From Taiwanofungus camphoratus (Eukaryota > Basidiomycota > Agaricomycetes > Polyporales > Taiwanofungaceae): DNA of 64,000 nucleotides. The stretch's first letter is position 1. Each line of letters begins with the position of its first letter. Location of the stretch: assembly GCA_003999685.1 (NCBI GenBank), contig CP021230.1:1426001-1490000 (forward strand), written 5' to 3'. The notes below the pieces were generated by a model. The model was not told where the DNA came from. It ran no database searches and worked only from the letters and a program-made list of their open reading frames with translations. Made by a program: the position numbers and the translations under genes. This document shows positions 45,854 to 57,163 of the stretch, in pieces.

Positions 45854-48462
45854 ATGGTATTCATCTCCCACTTGACCCTCGCCCTGACCTTGGCTCTTTC
45901 GGCTGTGGCTTCTCCGTCTTCGCTATCGCCTCGCGTCGTTCATGAGTCGCGCAGCAGTATACCTGTTGGATGGACTCCCGTCCGACGAGCTGATCCTCTC
46001 ATTGTCCTCCCCTTCCGCCTCGGTCTTATGCAGCCCAACCTTGAGAACATCGAAGCTTTCATTCTTGACGTGTCCCATCCTGGATCGCCCAACTACGGGA
46101 AACACTGGAGCCCTGCTAAGGTCGCTCAGACGTTCCGTCCGTCATCAGAGGCAGTCGACGCTGTCCGTTCTTGGCTAGTTGAGAATGGCATAGGGACTCA
46201 GCGTGTGAAACTCAGTGCAGGCGGAAGCTGGCTAGAAGCCAATGTGACAGTAGCCGAGGCAGAACAGCTCTTGGGCACGGAATACTATGTTTACCAACAT
46301 GGTGAGGATGAAAGCAAGGAGCACATTGCATGCCACCAGAAGTACCACTTGCCCCAGCACGTCTCGAAGCATGTTGAGCTTGTGACGCCGACCTTGCATT
46401 TTGATGTGAAACTCAAGCGGAACTCCCCAGCTTTTGAAAAGAGGGGTGAACCCTTGGGTAATGCTCATTCTATAGGTCAGCCTGGTTTTGGAGCGAGTTT
46501 CCCGAAGACCTCAGGTACTATCCAAGTAAGCTGCAGAGTATAAATGCATCATCGGGTGCCCAATTTGTGTAATTTTCACCAGACGATCTCCAACGAGCTC
46601 TCAGACTGTGACGAGCAAATTGTTCCTGCTTGTCTCCGTGCCTTGTACGACTTTGAATACACTTACACCGCTCCTGAGGAGAACTCCATCGCTATCGGTG
46701 AGCTATATTTACCTGCGGATGTTGTCAAAGTCAATGTTGACATCTTTGGGCTTTCTATCTCGCTAGTCGAGTACACGCCACAGGCATATGTCGCTAGTGA
46801 TCTCGATATGTTTTTCGGAAATTTTTCTCCCGGTCAGGTTGGTGAAAGGCCTATACTCGTCGGCATCGATGGCGGTGAGTTTCCGAGTGTTATCTTACTG
46901 CGAACTTCAATTTTCCCACAAAGGCTACTGCGATATCTGCACAACTACGATGTTGCCGCATAATCCATGAACTTTCTAATATGTTGTATCTCTATTTTCA
47001 GGGTTCGTCCAAACTAACCAAACTGGCTTTGACTACAATGGTGAATCCAACTTGGACCTACAGTATTCCATGACGATGGTCGGTGCTGCACAACCGGTCA
47101 CTCTATATCAAACGGGAGACGACGTCGAGGGTGGGCACGACGAATTTTACAGGTCTCATCACACACTAACATGTATCAAACCGAATACGTACCATGTATT
47201 TCAGGGGCGTCTTTCAACAATTTACTCGATGCTCTTGACGCTTCCTACTGTACCTTCGAAGGTGGAGACGATCCAACTGAAGACGGCATTTATCCCGATC
47301 CTTATGGAGGCGGATACGAAGGTCTGAATGCGTCGTTTTATTGGCTAGTCCTGCTGACCAAACTATCCTTGTTCCTTGACTCACGGTGCAGGTCCGGAGG
47401 ACTGTGGAACTGTCAAACCAGCTTATATCATGTCCACTTCGTATTCGTACAATGAGGCCGATTTAACTCCCGCATACATGGAGAGGCAGTGTGCTGAATA
47501 TGCGAAGGTTTGTGCCTATATAAGCTACACAGAATGACTTGGCTATATTCCGTGCAGCTTGGCCTCATGGGCACGACAATTTTTTACTCGTCCGGAGATT
47601 ATGGAGTTGCAGGCAACGACAACTACTGCCTGGAACCGAACGGCACTCAAGCACAGGGCGCACCGATTTTCAACCCTACTTTCCCCTCGTCATGTCCTTA
47701 CATCACTAGCGTTGGTGCTACGCAGGTCAATCCCGGTGCTAGTGTATGCAGTTATTTCGATCACAACCGGATACATAATACTCTAATCTACTTTCTGGTT
47801 TGACCTTGCAGGTATATCAACCTGAGAGCGCATGTGAACAGGTCATATACTCTAGCGGTGGCTGGTCAAATGTCTTTGCGATGCCAAGCTACCAGAAAGC
47901 TGCGGTTGAGACATATCTGACTGATTACCCACCACAATATCCGCCTGATATCTGGAACTCAACGGGCAGGTCGCGTGCGTTCCCAGATCTTGCTGCAAAC
48001 GGGTATGTTCATTCCGCTATCGTTATTTGGCTAGTTTCTCTTTCTCAGGGCCCTGGCCTGGTGCTCGATATTCAGCAGCTGATATGCATCCCCAACAGTG
48101 CGAACTATGTAGTAGCTATACAAGGGGAATTCTACCTTGTGTACGGTACCTCCTGCTCCTCTCCCGTCACCGCCTCCATATTCTCCGCTGTCAACGATGC
48201 TCGTCTTGCTGCTGGGAAGTCGCCGGTTGGGTTCATCAACCCCACTGTATGACCATACTTTATCTCTCACTACTACGCTTGACACCTCGCATCTTAGATA
48301 TACACTTCGTCGTTCATGGCAGCATTCAACGATATCACCAATGGTACAAACCCCGGCTGCGGAACTGTTGGATTTTATGCTGAGCCTGGCTGGGATCCGG
48401 TGACTGGTGTTGGTACCCCCAATTTTCCCAAACTGCTTGATCTCTATATGCAATTGCCGTGA
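45854..48462 (+). CDS. Secreted tripeptidyl peptidase (sedolisin, family S53)
   Basis: Ten exons: 45854-46525, 46583-46697, 46767-46874, 47002-47130, 47205-47321, 47392-47507, 47558-47743, 47812-48002, 48099-48246 and 48298-48462 (648 codons). A hydrophobic signal peptide (ISHLTLALTLALSAVAS) is followed by the S53 propeptide (HPGSPNYGKHWSPAKVAQTF, GTEYYVYQH). The catalytic domain shows the Glu/Asp pair in GESNLDLQYSM, the oxyanion Asp in SSGDYGVAG and the nucleophile Ser in GTSCSSP. PGWDPVTGVGTPNF near the C-terminus is the usual sedolisin end with the calcium site. The enzyme should remove tripeptides from proteins at acid pH outside the cell after losing its propeptide. All key residues are present, so it looks functional. 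The ATG chosen is the first that gives a full signal peptide. Confidence 0.93.
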
Positions 48463-50529
48463 ATGCGGCTTATAGAGTCTAGATAAGCTACATTTTGTCG
48501 AATTGTGAATCTCAGTAACATCGTCTGTCAGGAAATTCCGATGACTATCTAGACTCCGCAGACTTGATTACCCAGCACATACAAGTAGAGATTCCATTGC
48601 TTCACATCATTACATCGGCCATACAATGAAGCGAACAATATGAGAGCTTTTTTGTACTTCCAGTTCATGGAAAAAAATAGTAACAAATAAGAACCTTACC
48701 GTCAAGTAGCCGGAACAGTCAGCAAATATGTATCTCGTTGCTCAACGTTCAAAAGACTGCGTATGTCAAGTGATTTCTGTGAGTTGTTCCTCGTGTATCT
48801 GACCCATGAATGATCTCTGTATTCTACTTTGTTTCGGTACAGTTTGCTTTCAAAGGTAAATTCCACAGGCCGTCAATGATTATCAAAATCGGCGCTGCGG
48901 TTATCATGTTGACATCATAATCTGAAGATAGTGAGCACTGACCAGTTCCCCCGTCCGTAACAAAGTCATCAACATCATTATGAGTCCGTTGGGTGAATGC
49001 GTACAAGATATGGAGCGAAAGAAATGCGATTGGACGTGGCTTGGAGTCCAAAAGAAGTGATCGAAGACAAATGATCCTGGATTGGCTATTGTTTCGGATG
49101 CAGGAAGATATGTAGTACTGTATGATATAAACAAGAGATTTGCAGGAACTTGGCTAAATGCATACCAGCACTATGGACCGAGAATTTTGGTGGCAATTTC
49201 TCTTGACGCTCTCTGCAGCCACCTGCGTGTCACAGGCCGCCGAATAAAGCAGTACAAGGTACGTCTTCAGAACGGAACTCGCGTATACATAGCAGCTTAT
49301 GTGCCAGTTTGAATCTAATCTAAGCAGTGCATCAGTCATTAACATCTCAGATCAGCTGGCGGAACAGAAAGAATGACTTTCGAATTTCTGCGCCAGTATC
49401 ATTCGACACACGTTATGTCAGACGGACATTGGTCCCCAGTTCTCTTGGGTAGCATCAGCTCGCTTAATCTCGTATCCAGAACATATACGGATGCTCAAGG
49501 GACCGTCCTGATAGATCTTACCAGGCGGCTTGAGTTCACGATCCATCAGGCCATACCTGAGAGGTTGGTCGAGTACCTTGGGGCAGAAGCACCTAGGAAT
49601 CAATTGAAAGCAGGGCATGGCTGGAGCAATGATCTGCAAAGGCCACAAACGCGCTCCAATCTGGGCGGTGTTTCTGACAGCTCGACAATCAGTGTCAGTT
49701 GTAGCTCGAGTGGCACAGATAAAGACCCGGCGTATACGGAGATCGAGAAGGCTTCGATGACACAACATGGGCGTTAACGCGTTACCCCATCGCGAGAAGA
49801 CCCGAAACTACTCACCATCATTAGAGCCTTTTTGATAAGTCGTTCGTCTTTCCGAGACTGCGCAGGCAGTGAGCGTAAGAAATCGTTACCGACTGGCGTT
49901 GCGAACGCTCATCGTATGCCAATATATAGACATGGACCACACTCCATTTATCTCCTTGACTATTAAGCTCTGTCGCTCTATTCGCAAGGTTGTAAATGGG
50001 GATACGACCACAGACGATCTCCATGCCTGACTTCTGCATGCTTGCCGCAATGCTTCTTTAGATTAGCGTGGGACCCTCGGATTAAACCTTTCACGGTCGC
50101 ATCATCAGAAGAGAAGTTGCAGCTCTGAAAATGAGGAAGTATTGAATACTGGATAACGCTGCGGCAGGTCCTACATTTGCAAATGCAAGTCATCTAGAAA
50201 AGCGGGGACACGAACAGTTCTCACCATCCCATGATCACATTATATTTTAACTGATATCTGTGTCAAAAAATCGTCAGCATCTTTTCCATTGCTATATAAA
50301 TGCCTCGCTGGATGAGCCCATCCGTACTGGAACACCCTGTGCTGTAATCCGCTTGAAGTATGAACAGAATTTTGGGACCAACCTGGTACCAAAATCCAAT
50401 GGCATGTTGCAGCGCCCTGAGACCTACGCAACATGCTGGTCGATGGCGAATGAGCGTTCTCCCAGAAGAAGGAACTGGCTTGCATTATGGATATGGTTTA
50501 TTATGAAGTGAACGAGCACATTTCAAATC
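48463..50529. other. Intergenic, no supported gene
   Basis: Frames on both strands (for example 49373-49777 plus with 49418-49768 minus) overlap and resemble nothing known. Short minus-strand hydrophobic frames at 48824-49134 could be remnants of a membrane protein, but I cannot support this. Confidence 0.4.
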
Positions 50530-51425
50530 TACGTACCGTCCAGCCCGCAACAAGGTTACTATACAATATTTGCACAATCTCCGCAAGAGCGGTACACCTA
50601 TCACGATGCTCACAGCGCACACCCTTGCAACCGGACGTGCGTGTGATGCCCATGGCATTAATACTACATTCGTGGGCGACTCCCTCGCGCAAGTCTGTCT
50701 GGGATACGACTCCATCACTCGTCTCACCCTTGACGAGATGTTACACCACTGTCGCGCCGTCACACGCGGGAGTAAGACTCCATTTCTTTTAGCGAATGTG
50801 CCGTTTGGCACATATCAGATCGCAGAAGAAGCAGTGTGGAACGTTGTCAGGCTTATTAGTGAGGGTGGTGTGGAGGGGGTCAAAATCGAAGGAGGTCGTC
50901 GATGTCGTGAAGGGTTGAACGAGCATTGGGATTCCGGTCATGGCGCATATCGGCTTGCTGCCTCAGCGGCATGCGTCTCTCTCTGGATACAAAGCTCAAG
51001 GCAAGGACGCAGAATCCGCGCTCGATATTTTCGAAAATGCGCTTGCCCTAGGATACGCAGGAGCATTTGCCATAGTCCTCGAGGCGATCCCTGGTGCCCT
51101 TAGATCGTACGTCACTCGTAGGCTTCATCATGTGCCCACGATCGGTATAGATGCAGGTTGGGAGACGAATGGACAGGTGCTTGTATGGGACGACGCCATG
51201 GGCACATGGAGCGGGCACAGGGCAAAGTTTGTGCGCCGATTCGCGGACATCAAGGTGGGGTAAAAAATATGTTCGTGGAGTCAAGGACAGAAGCTTCCCG
51301 TCGATCAAAGAGAGCTGCAAGGTGTCAGAGACAGAGTTGGAGAAGTTTATGAGCTTGGCGGACAAATTCGATCCGCAACATAGAGCAGATGTCATGGCGG
51401 CCATAGTCGTACAATTGTGCTAGAG
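50530..51425 (+). pseudogene. Decayed copy of panB (ketopantoate hydroxymethyltransferase)
   Basis: Three plus-strand frames match successive parts of the intact panB at 54451-55491: GRACDAHGIN...VGDSLAQVCLGYD (from about 50570), GHRAKFVRRFAD (to 51262) and SFPSIKESCKVSETELEKF (to about 51360). The match starts at the TIQHLHNLRKSG equivalent, so the first ~70 codons, including the mitochondrial presequence, are missing. Frameshifts separate the three parts, and about 15 bases are lost near 51262. The Mg-binding Asp of VADMTFG is Asn here (LANVPFG). It lies in inverted orientation to the intact gene, with one gene between them. Confidence 0.9.
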
Positions 51426-51923
51426 CAAGTACTATATTGGCGGCGAAAGCACCAAGTACTTCGAGCTCACGGGCTTTGCGCTTTCCAATCCACTATTAAT
51501 TACAATGGAAGGACTTCTGGTAATACCAAATGACAAGTTTTTTGACCTCAGAACTGAGGAGACAGAGTGAAAGTTCTTGATATAAACGCACCATCTTGAG
51601 AGTGACTTGCAAGGAACTGAATGCGGCTGTTAAAGCAGGGGTCACATGGATTTGTGACATTTTGTGACTTAACTGTCACGTATAGTAAGTTGATTCGACT
51701 TGTTGTCTTTTCGTCATTACCAGCAATCTTGGATATTGCACTGTTCATTTTTTCGTCAATCTTGCAGAAGTTCCTTGGAGTCCGTAACAAACCTGTCTAT
51801 CTAGTATCCAAGCACGCAGCGATCTACAATTAACAGTTTCTGGCATTTTTGTATCAGCCTAGTACGGTTGGTCTAGGTTGTGCCACTCTCGTTCTGCCAG
51901 TGTAACCTGTACACTACCTTGAT
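51426..51923. other. Intergenic, promoter side of the KEN-box gene
   Basis: 500 bases, AT-rich, no coding signal. Confidence 0.4.
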
Positions 51924-53857
51924 ATGCGAACTAGAAGAAGACCCGTCTTGCAAGATAAGACGCCGGGGAATACTCCTCAGTCTGCCAAGTCTCAGCGTAC
52001 CTATGTCGCTGGCTCGAAACAGAGCTCGCGCAGCAGCTCCAAACGTAGCCCTCTGGGGGCACTCAAGCTTCTTAAGCGAGAGGACCCATACGTTTCACGA
52101 GAGAATGTCGCTCCTGCACTTGTTCCGCCTCCGTCTCCTAGACCAGTTCATGTTCGCACTGACCCGCCGTCCGGCATCCCTGATCTGGAGCCAGATCTGC
52201 TCTCCAGCCCTTCTCTCGTCAAATCAGCGAAGCGACTAGGCATAGCACCTGTGCTCATGCAGTCAACGCCTCTTGCACTTCGTCGTAGGAAGATCCGTCT
52301 TCCGCTCCATAGACTCCCCATCCGTGACCGGGACGGCGATCGTGGTCCCACCGGGAATGAGGCTCATGCCATTAACTCACTGAGACGCGATCCATCGCCT
52401 CTGCCACCCTCGTCTCCTCCCTCTAACTCGTCATTCTCTCAACGGTTTGTCCTTCCGCCGGTTCATCCCCGGGACTACCATCGTCCTGCAGAGGTAGAAG
52501 ACGAAGATGAAGACAAAGAGAACATCAATATGGGAACAGACGCATTTTACGTACATAAAGACAAAGTCTCAGAGGAGGAAGATCCGTTCGGGTTCTTTGC
52601 GACCGAGAACAAACTGAAAGCATTACGAGCTCAGCACCCACTACGTTCGGGGCAGAGCTCGCGCAAGGGCAAGGAACCAGCTGTACCGTGCCGCGCGCCG
52701 TTGGGGACCTTATCTCTCGTGGAACCCACTCCTCTTTCAGCATTAACGGCATCTGCGCAGCCACCCTCACCCGAGGATGAGCACGACATCGACGACTTTT
52801 ATCTCGATATATATAGCCCGCGCCCCGGCGGTGAACTGTTGACGGAAGACGTGCACGCGGTACCTAAGCAGTCGCCTGGTTTGGGAAGCGTGAGCGACAA
52901 CGATGTGGACGAGGACAAAGAGAATGCGGCTCCGCTCCCAGCTCCCGCCCTGATACCGTCCGCGCTCCTCCCCTTCTCCATCGCACCTTCATCTTCGTCG
53001 TCCGCCGATCCTCTGCGCACGCCCCACAAGCCACGCAGTGCACGCAAGCGCATGCCACTTCCCTCCGTTACCTTTTCCCGCTCGGGCTCGAGCTCTTCCC
53101 CTGCCGTCAGCGAGATGCGGAGCCTCGTCCCCGACAACTTGTCGTCTCCCTCGCCAAGTAAAGCATCTGCTGCCAGGCGTGCGAGTGGTCCGCTACCACT
53201 GGTCAGGGGCTCTGCTAGTCTGCACAGAGCTTCGGCAGCCACTCACAATGTCGCGAAGGACGATGTCAATGACAAGGAGAACGAGCTTCCGAGGCTGACT
53301 GGCAAGAGACGGCGCGCAGCTGATGCGGGCAGCGACAGTGAAGTCGACCCTATAATTAAGTCGCGTCGGTTGGAGGAACTACTACCGAAGAGGCCAGCCA
53401 AGCGTCCCACACGTACCACGGCAGGTCGGGGGCGGGGTAGGGCGAAGGTTCAGGTTTCGGAGATGGAGAGTGATGGAGGGAACGATAGCAATACCGATGA
53501 AGACGCAGAAATCAACAAGAAGCGCTCTACGTCGGAAAGAGGCAGGGGAAGAAGTAGAGGCCGGGGCAGAGGCAGAGGTAAAGGCAGAGGAGCAGCCGCG
53601 AGTAGTCGCCCAGCGACAACTCGAGCTGCCGAGAGTAAGGAGAGACAGAACGGGAAGAAGAGAGCGAGGGCAGACGATGGCGAAGAGATCGATCCGGAGC
53701 AGGAAGAAGTATGTTAAGTATGCTTTAAAGACTTAGCTTCCTGAGTGCTGACTGCCGCATGTAGGAACGTGCTCGCGCACGCCAGGCGCGGCTCGAATAC
53801 TTTCGAAAGCTGGACGAGGAATATAGTCTGGAGAAGGAAGACATATATGTTATTTGA
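51924..53857 (+). CDS. KEN-box nuclear protein, candidate sororin-like cohesion factor
   Basis: Two exons, 51924-53708 and 53765-53857, phase 0, 625 residues. It is almost entirely disordered, basic and Ser/Pro-rich. Three DKEN motifs stand at residues ~198, 332 and 451; KEN boxes are APC/C degrons. An FGF motif occurs at ~222-224 in an acidic context (EEEDPFGFFATEN). An RG/GR-rich stretch (GRSRGRGRGRGKGRG) precedes the end. The short second exon gives EYFRKLDEEYSLEKEDIYVI, which resembles the C-terminal end of metazoan sororin (aromatic, then M/L-N/D-x-E-F/Y, then E-x2-D-L/I). In animals sororin binds Pds5 through FGF and antagonises Wapl. The combination of KEN, FGF and tail is what I see; the sororin assignment is inference and could be wrong. 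A generic cell-cycle-degraded chromatin protein is the alternative. Confidence 0.6.
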
Positions 53858-54450
53858 ATGAAACTTGGGGGACTGTAGTTTGACCACTCTGCATCGTTTG
53901 TTGTTACATTGCTTTTGTTTGTTCTCTCGAGTCGCTTTCTCACAAATTGAAACATGACTGTAGTTTAGCAATGATTCGCTAGCTGGACAATACTTTACTG
54001 TACGATATTTTTTGATACATACGAAGACTAATGCGGATTATTACCACCCCTTGAACCCATATGCTTGGATGTATAAGCAATCGGGCCTTAGAGGAAAACC
54101 TAGATCAAGAGTGCGAGACTGAACTCTGTTTATGTCTCAAAACTGCTGATTGTATCGTGTGCTTGGAGAACAGGGCTTGGTGGTAGTAATGGATAAGAGT
54201 GACTGCGGATTCCACGAAAACCCACATAATCATTCTTGCATTCGGAATGTACTACATGAACAAATGAATCTAACTCACATACAGTTGCTGGGGCAATCAT
54301 ATGAGAAGACAAGGCATCACCCAGTGACCGAATACCGCAGTGATAAATGTACTCACAGGTATAGTACATATGCATTTATTCAGGCTCGTTATAGATACTC
54401 CAATAACTTTACAAAGTCCACATCGCTATAACGGCAGCAAGTACTCGCCG
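53858..54450. other. Intergenic between convergent genes
   Basis: AT-rich 3' flanks of the KEN-box gene and panB. Nothing else seen. Confidence 0.45.
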
Positions 54451-55491
54451 TCAAGGATCAAATTTGTCCACCAGATTCATAAACTTTTCCAACTCTGTCT
54501 CCGACATCTCGTAGCTCTCTGCGATCGATGGGAAGCTTCTGTCCTTGACTCCACGAACATATTCTTTTACTCCATCCTCGACATGGCCCTTGACATCCGC
54601 AAATCGGCGCACAAACTTTGCCTTGTGCCCGCTCCATGTGCCCATGGCGTCGTCCCACACAAGCACCTGCCCATTCGTCTCCCAGCCAGCGCCTATGCCA
54701 ATAGTGGGCATATGATGAAGCCGACCAGTAATGCACGATCCGACAGGGTGAGGGACAGCTTCAAGCACGATGGCAAATGCACCTGCGTCTTCTAGCGCAA
54801 GCGCACTACGAAAAATATCGAGCGCAGACTCCGCATCTCTGCCTTGCACTTTGTATCCAGAGAAAAATGTATGCCGTTGAGGTAGCAGCCCGACATGGGC
54901 CATGACCGGGATACCGACACTCGTCAGCTTCCTGACAATGCCGACAACTTCCATGCCCCCTTCGATCTTGACACCCTCTACGCCGCCTTCTTTGATAAGT
55001 CTTACAGCGTTTCGCATCGCGTCTTCTGCATTAGTTTGATATGTGCCAAAAGTCATATCCGCGACAAGGAAGGGAGACTTGCTGCCCCGGGCAACAGCGC
55101 GGCAGTGGTGCAGCATCTCATCGAGAGTGAGGCGAGTGGTAGAATCGTAACCCAGACAAACTTGCGCGAGAGAGTCGCCCACGAGAGTGATGTCGATGCC
55201 GTGAGCTTCACATGCGCGTCCAGTTGGAAAGTCGTAAGCTGTGAGCATTGTAATGGGGGTACCGCTCTTGCGGAGATTATGCAAATGCTGTATGGTGACC
55301 TTTTTTCGGGCTTGACGGGCTCTATCAACATATGGGATATACCACGACATGGGTTGGTACTCACAGTAGGGGACGGATCCCTCTTCTGGGCGCACGCTCA
55401 TCCATCTTCGGCCAGAAAGGTGCACAGGTCTCGAGACACTACACCGTGCCGCACTATATAGGTGTCGAATAGGTGTTAAATGCCTATTCAT
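54451..55491 (-). CDS. panB: 3-methyl-2-oxobutanoate hydroxymethyltransferase (ketopantoate hydroxymethyltransferase)
   Basis: A single exon of 346 residues. It adds a hydroxymethyl group from 5,10-methylene-tetrahydrofolate to 2-oxoisovalerate, making ketopantoate for pantothenate and coenzyme A. The first ~35 residues are Arg/Ser-rich without acids (HLTPIRHLYSAARC), a likely mitochondrial presequence. The TIM-barrel motifs are complete: ITMLTAYDFPTGRA, LVGDSLAQV and VADMTFGTYQ (metal-binding Asp residues), GVKIEGG (Lys), GLLPQR, IVLEAVP (Glu) and PTIGIGAGWETNGQVLVWDD. Length is usual for the fungal enzyme. A dead copy lies 3 kb away in inverted orientation. Confidence 0.95.
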   Translation of the reverse strand: MNRHLTPIRHLYSAARCSVSRPVHLSGRRWMSVRPEEGSVPYCEYQPMSWYIPYVDRARQARKKVTIQHLHNLRKSGTPITMLTAYDFPTGRACEAHGIDITLVGDSLAQVCLGYDSTTRLTLDEMLHHCRAVARGSKSPFLVADMTFGTYQTNAEDAMRNAVRLIKEGGVEGVKIEGGMEVVGIVRKLTSVGIPVMAHVGLLPQRHTFFSGYKVQGRDAESALDIFRSALALEDAGAFAIVLEAVPHPVGSCITGRLHHMPTIGIGAGWETNGQVLVWDDAMGTWSGHKAKFVRRFADVKGHVEDGVKEYVRGVKDRSFPSIAESYEMSETELEKFMNLVDKFDP

Positions 55492-55664
55492 GATTCCAGG
55501 CTACAGACCAAACGATGAATGTCCACATCGACAAGGCCTTATGTAGAGTGAGAAAAACGCTTGATATTTCTTTGACATAGCTGTGGGTGAAAGTGTGGTG
55601 TGATCGTGGTATGGTAAACCTTTTAGGCCTGACTCCCTGCTACTAGATCGCGTGCATATGTGCA

Positions 55665-55904
55665 TTGTCACTGCTTAGCGTTGAGCAGCTCACAACATCG
55701 TACGATTCTCTCGGGTTACTCAAAAGTCACAGAGAGCTCCCTACATTGACCGTACGAGTCCGCTGCATGGATGTGTCCCGAGCGCTCCGAGCGGTTCGGG
55801 CCCTACACAATCTTAATCTGGTAACGAAGCCAGCAAACACGGGCAAGAAAGGCAAGGTCATAAGGACAGAAATTCAGGAGGTTGTCGATAAGCTACGACG
55901 ATGA
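55665..55904 (+). CDS. Small basic open frame, doubtful
   Basis: The open frame has no early ATG; from its ATG near 55768 it would give a 45-residue basic peptide (MDVSRALRAVRALHNLNL ... EIQEVVDKLRR). No family is recognised. It lies between the 5' end of panB and the 3' end of RPB9 and could be part of a transcript leader or chance. The remaining 55492-56016 holds nothing else. Confidence 0.2.
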   Translation: MSLLSVEQLTTSYDSLGLLKSHRELPTLTVRVRCMDVSRALRAVRALHNLNLVTKPANTGKKGKVIRTEIQEVVDKLRR

Positions 55905-56016
55905 TATACAATAAAGTTCTCGGGACAAGTATTCTATGGTAGAAGAGCACAAGAATGGAGACCTATAAATAAGGACCACAAGCTCTGGATCCCCACAACC
56001 CATGGTCCTATTAACA

Positions 56017-56778
56017 CTACTCCAGCTCTTGCCGTGGCAGCGTCGGATCTGTGAAGCTATGATTACACTTTGTGCAGACATAGAAGAGAATCATTCGGGT
56101 TTCTTTTCGTTTCGACTGGTCTTGGAACATCACAGCACTGAAGGGTGCCTCGCGGTGCTTAGTTCTGATATTGAGCGGAACGAAAGGTCTGGTGCGTACT
56201 CATCATGGCCGCACTGTGGGCATTGGATATTCGAATGGGCCTGAAGACTGTCAATAACTTCGATAAGGAATTTATTTTGGAGTAACTCACCAAAGTAGGA
56301 TCATTCATCAGGTCCGTGGTTACACCAACTTGTTCTCTTTACATACCATGTAAGTATAGGATCAAAGAAGCTGTGTATGGCATAGAGTTCGTTGTGCGGT
56401 GGGGCATATGAGGAACTCTACGTGTGATCCAGTTGCCCAGCAAGCCGGGCATCAAGCCACCTTGCCACAATTTAATAGGGTTACTCACTTTGTGACCGTC
56501 AACAAGTCATTCCTATAAACACATTTGTTTTCTCCAATTTCATCGTAGTTGCATATCCGACAGGCATAAACCATTATGCGTCGCTGCTGGTCGGCCTTGG
56601 GATACAGAAGGTTGTTGCACTCTGAGCAGAAATGCAGTGAGGCCTGAGATTGATCGGCAGTTTCGTGAAAATATTCGCGGGCAGGGTCAAACAGAACGAG
56701 TGCAATATCGTCACATGTAGGTCGAAAAGTCAGGAAATCCCATAACAAATTATAAAGCAGTCACGAAAGACCGACCAT
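56017..56778 (-). CDS. RPB9: RNA polymerase II subunit RPB9
   Basis: Exons on the minus strand are the main exon ending at 56489, then 56336-56291, 56240-56200 and 56137-56017. The protein shows the N-terminal zinc ribbon (LHFCSECNNLLYPKAD ... YACRICNYDE), the linker CVYRNDLLTVTKEQVGVTTD and the C-terminal zinc ribbon (IQCPQCGHDDAVMFQDQSK, then ILFYVCTKCNHSF). All eight zinc cysteines are present. The second and third coding exons are tiny (46 and 41 bases). The start is uncertain: the main exon probably begins after CTCAG at 56643 and joins a very short first exon (ATG at 56778-56776), or translation starts at ATG 56748 with an atypical 35-residue extension. RPB9 acts in start-site choice and transcription fidelity. 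Confidence 0.9.
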
Positions 56779-57163
56779 TTTGTCGAGCAAGGCAAGTGCA
56801 GAAGTCGAGATCCGTTTCTGTCGATCCGTCGACGCTCTCAATCTAAAGTTCAATCACGTGCGGAAACGTTATTATCACTCATTGGGATCTCGGACACTTA
56901 TACATCAAGGCCAACTTGTACATTCATTGTGTAATTTTTTTTCGAAACTTATTCACCGGCTTATAGCACTTAGTCTTCTACATCGTCCACTATAGCACAT
57001 ATAAATTTTCTGCGTGTAGCAATTACGAATTGAGAGCTGCGCGATTAAGGATTTTCAAGTGTCCGACATCCTTCCGGACACGTGAGGAACCATAGTATTT
57101 AGTTTTCTGGTTTTCCGAATATCCACAAAGCTACCACAGTTTCTTGCGCCGAAAAGTTCCGCC
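56779..57163. promoter_or_regulatory. Divergent promoter region RPB9 / KRI1
   Basis: About 385 bases separate a polymerase subunit gene and a ribosome-biogenesis gene. CACGTG E-boxes occur near 56855 and 57080. Co-regulation with growth is plausible inference. Confidence 0.5.
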
